In this document: positions 5,463 through 6,061 of the stretch, one piece after another | How the letters are laid out: each line of letters begins with the position of its first letter | How positions within the stretch are numbered: the first letter of the stretch is position 1 | Assembly: GCA_031263835.1 (NCBI GenBank) | Contig: JAISEZ010000147.1 | Span: forward strand, 1 to 6,061 | Direction of reading: 5' to 3' | DNA: 6,061 bases | Source of the DNA: Tannerella sp. | GTDB taxonomy: Bacteria; Bacteroidota; Bacteroidia; Bacteroidales; Tannerellaceae | The notes under the pieces: generated by a model | The model's input: the letters and a program-made list of their open reading frames with translations, nothing else | Told to the model about the DNA's origin: nothing | The model's database searches: none | Translations under genes and position numbers: made by a program

Positions 5463-5554
5463 GCAGTGTGCAGAAAGTCTGAACCGGGATTTATGGGATT
5501 AATGATGATTAATATGATGGATTGCGGCTGAACGGTAGCCGCCCCGCCAATCCC

Positions 5555-5786
5555 AGGGCTGAAAGCCCGGCATAACCCAGCCCAATGGCAACGCCTTGGG
5601 GTATGGAATGACGTGCACATCGCCCTGCGCCCTGCAAGGGCAGCATATCCATTTTCACAACCCCGTTTTTATTCAATTGGATTGTGACGGATGGTATGCG
5701 GCCCTTTCTGGGCGCAGGGCGATGTGCGCGTCATTCCATACCCAGGGCGTTGCCGCTGGGCTGGGATATACCGGGCTTTCAGCCCT
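5555..5786. repeat. Inner hairpin with arms of about 105 bp
   Basis: The left arm 5555-5660 pairs with the right arm 5682-5786 around a loop of about 21 nt. Long perfect runs include AGGGCTGAAAGCCCGG at the base and a stretch around 5602-5632 (TATGGAATGACG...) broken only by one G-T pair. Two one-base length differences and about a dozen mismatches or wobbles separate the arms. The match is therefore old enough to have diverged, yet still strongly complementary. Each arm also contains smaller self-complementary pieces, such as GGGCTGAAAGCCC at 5556-5568. Confidence 0.85.
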
Positions 5787-5806
5787 CGGGTAGCGACACG
5801 AGACAG

Positions 5807-5891
5807 GCGGCCACCGGCCAGCCGCGAAGTTTCCGGACTGCTTCGCTGCGCTCGCAGGGACGGTTAGCGAGGCAGCCGCCGGCCATCCGTG
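5807..5891. repeat. Pair of 21-bp direct repeats with an intervening dispersed-repeat-like segment
   Basis: Segments 5807-5827 and 5871-5891 match at 17 of 21 positions around the shared core CCGGCCA. An inverted third copy is at 5524-5542. Between them, 5838-5857 (CTGCTTCGCTGCGCTCGCAG) resembles, on the other strand, the widespread bacterial dispersed repeat of form TTGCGAGC..GAAGCAA. The direct repeats could be the remains of a duplication or insertion in the right half of the palindrome. Confidence 0.5.
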
Positions 5892-5947
5892 ACCCATCAT
5901 GAAAATCATATAATCCCATAAATCCCGGTTCTGACCGGCATCTCCCC

Positions 5948-5966
5948 GCCCAGCGGCAACGCCCTG
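5948..5966. repeat. 19-bp copy of the giant palindrome's core word
   Basis: GCCCAGCGGCAACGCCCTG here is the exact reverse complement of 5743-5761 in the right arm of the inner hairpin. A diverged copy is at 5580-5598 in the left arm. It links the palindrome to the stem-loop repeats that start directly after it. Confidence 0.75.
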
Positions 5967-5967
5967 C

Positions 5968-6051
5968 ATTTCCCGTCAGGGAAATCATATCAATAGAAAA
6001 ACATGTATACCGCCGGTCTCTTATTCCCCGTCAGGGGAATCATATCCATAG
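5968..6051. repeat. Two 29-bp stem-loop repeats at 55-bp period, possibly the start of an array
   Basis: Copies at 5968-5996 and 6023-6051 match at 26 of 29 positions. Each begins with a 7-bp stem around a GTCA loop (ATTTCCC/GGGAAAT and ATTCCCC/GGGGAAT), followed by CATATCNATAG. Two of the three differences are a compensating pair in the stem (T-A at 5971/5982 against C-G at 6026/6037). The 26-bp interval between copies is unrelated sequence. The second copy ends near the window edge, so the array length is unknown. Confidence 0.65.
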
Positions 6052-6061
6052 CGATGAATGC

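Larger units (their letters stand above)
5478..5935. repeat. Nested giant palindrome (MITE-like repeat element) downstream of vapC
   Basis: This non-coding stretch folds back on itself at several levels. The ends are a perfect 21-bp inverted repeat (5481-5501 with 5911-5931), extended by 3 bp after one mismatch. Next come ATGATGG/CCATCAT (5514-5520 with 5894-5900) and a 20-bp block with 17 pairs (5524-5543 with 5806-5825). The inner stem has arms of about 105 bp (5555-5660 with 5682-5786). The right side carries extra sequence (about 5787-5805 and 5826-5893) with no partner on the left. No transposase gene is present. The reading frames inside are mirror images of each other on the two strands and do not look like genes. 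It could be a non-autonomous mobile element, or several dispersed repeats nested by successive insertion. Confidence 0.8.
5463..6061. other. Gene-free region of about 600 bp made of repeats
   Basis: After the vapC stop I find no credible gene up to the window end. The open frames of 65-98 codons here lie on both strands of palindromic sequence, have no -7 element or ribosome site, and encode Pro/Ala/Arg-rich low-complexity peptides. The region holds the nested palindrome, a short link (5936-5967) and the first stem-loop repeats of a possible array. Confidence 0.75.

Noticed and set aside
5596..5988. Several small frames on both strands within the giant palindrome
   Set aside because: They are mirror translations of inverted-repeat DNA with Pro/Ala/Arg-rich products and no promoter or ribosome site; probably spurious.
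5968..6051. CRISPR array
   Set aside because: Only two copies are visible, they differ at 3 of 29 positions, and no cas gene is present. The hairpin with compensatory change fits a dispersed stem-loop repeat better, but the window edge prevents a final decision.

Overview
The window looks like a chromosomal stretch from a fairly GC-rich member of the Bacteroidales. The main evidence is four good matches to the Bacteroidetes sigma-factor -7 element (TAnnTTTG), each a short distance upstream of a gene start, together with generally weak Shine-Dalgarno sequences. No ribosomal or tRNA gene is present to fix the genus.

Layout. At 89-547 lies an Lrp/AsnC-family regulator. It converges on, and overlaps by 11 bp, an AraC-family regulator on the minus strand (537-1403). 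A 129-bp divergent promoter region (1404-1532) separates the AraC gene from three co-directional catabolic genes: an aldo/keto reductase of the L-galactose dehydrogenase type (1533-2465), an amidohydrolase-fold sugar lactonase (2550-3467) and a zinc-dependent medium-chain dehydrogenase (3591-4622). The gene order and families match the L-galactose pathway described in Bacteroides vulgatus: L-galactose to L-galactono-1,5-lactone to L-galactonate to D-tagaturonate, which then enters hexuronate catabolism. The divergent AraC protein is the obvious candidate for the local, sugar-responsive activator. No sugar transporter is present in the window.

Downstream is a compact VapBC-type toxin-antitoxin pair (4825-5058 and 5055-5462) whose cistrons overlap by ATGA. 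It has its own -7 element and is flanked by inverted copies of a short CCGGTTC-containing word.

The most unusual content is between the genes. Each of the three catabolic genes is followed at once by a long inverted repeat (2465-2528, 3477-3574, 4622-4765). Two have arms made of tandem 8-mers or 7-mers, and the third encloses tandem 8-mers. In the first, the 8-mers also create a chain of ATGA-overlapping minicistrons that leads from the reductase stop almost to the lactonase start. After the toxin gene, about 600 bp (5463-6061) hold no credible gene. Most of this is a nested palindrome of about 460 bp (5478-5935), including an inner stem with arms of about 105 bp. It is followed by the start of an array of 29-bp stem-loop repeats with one compensatory base-pair change, which runs to the window edge.
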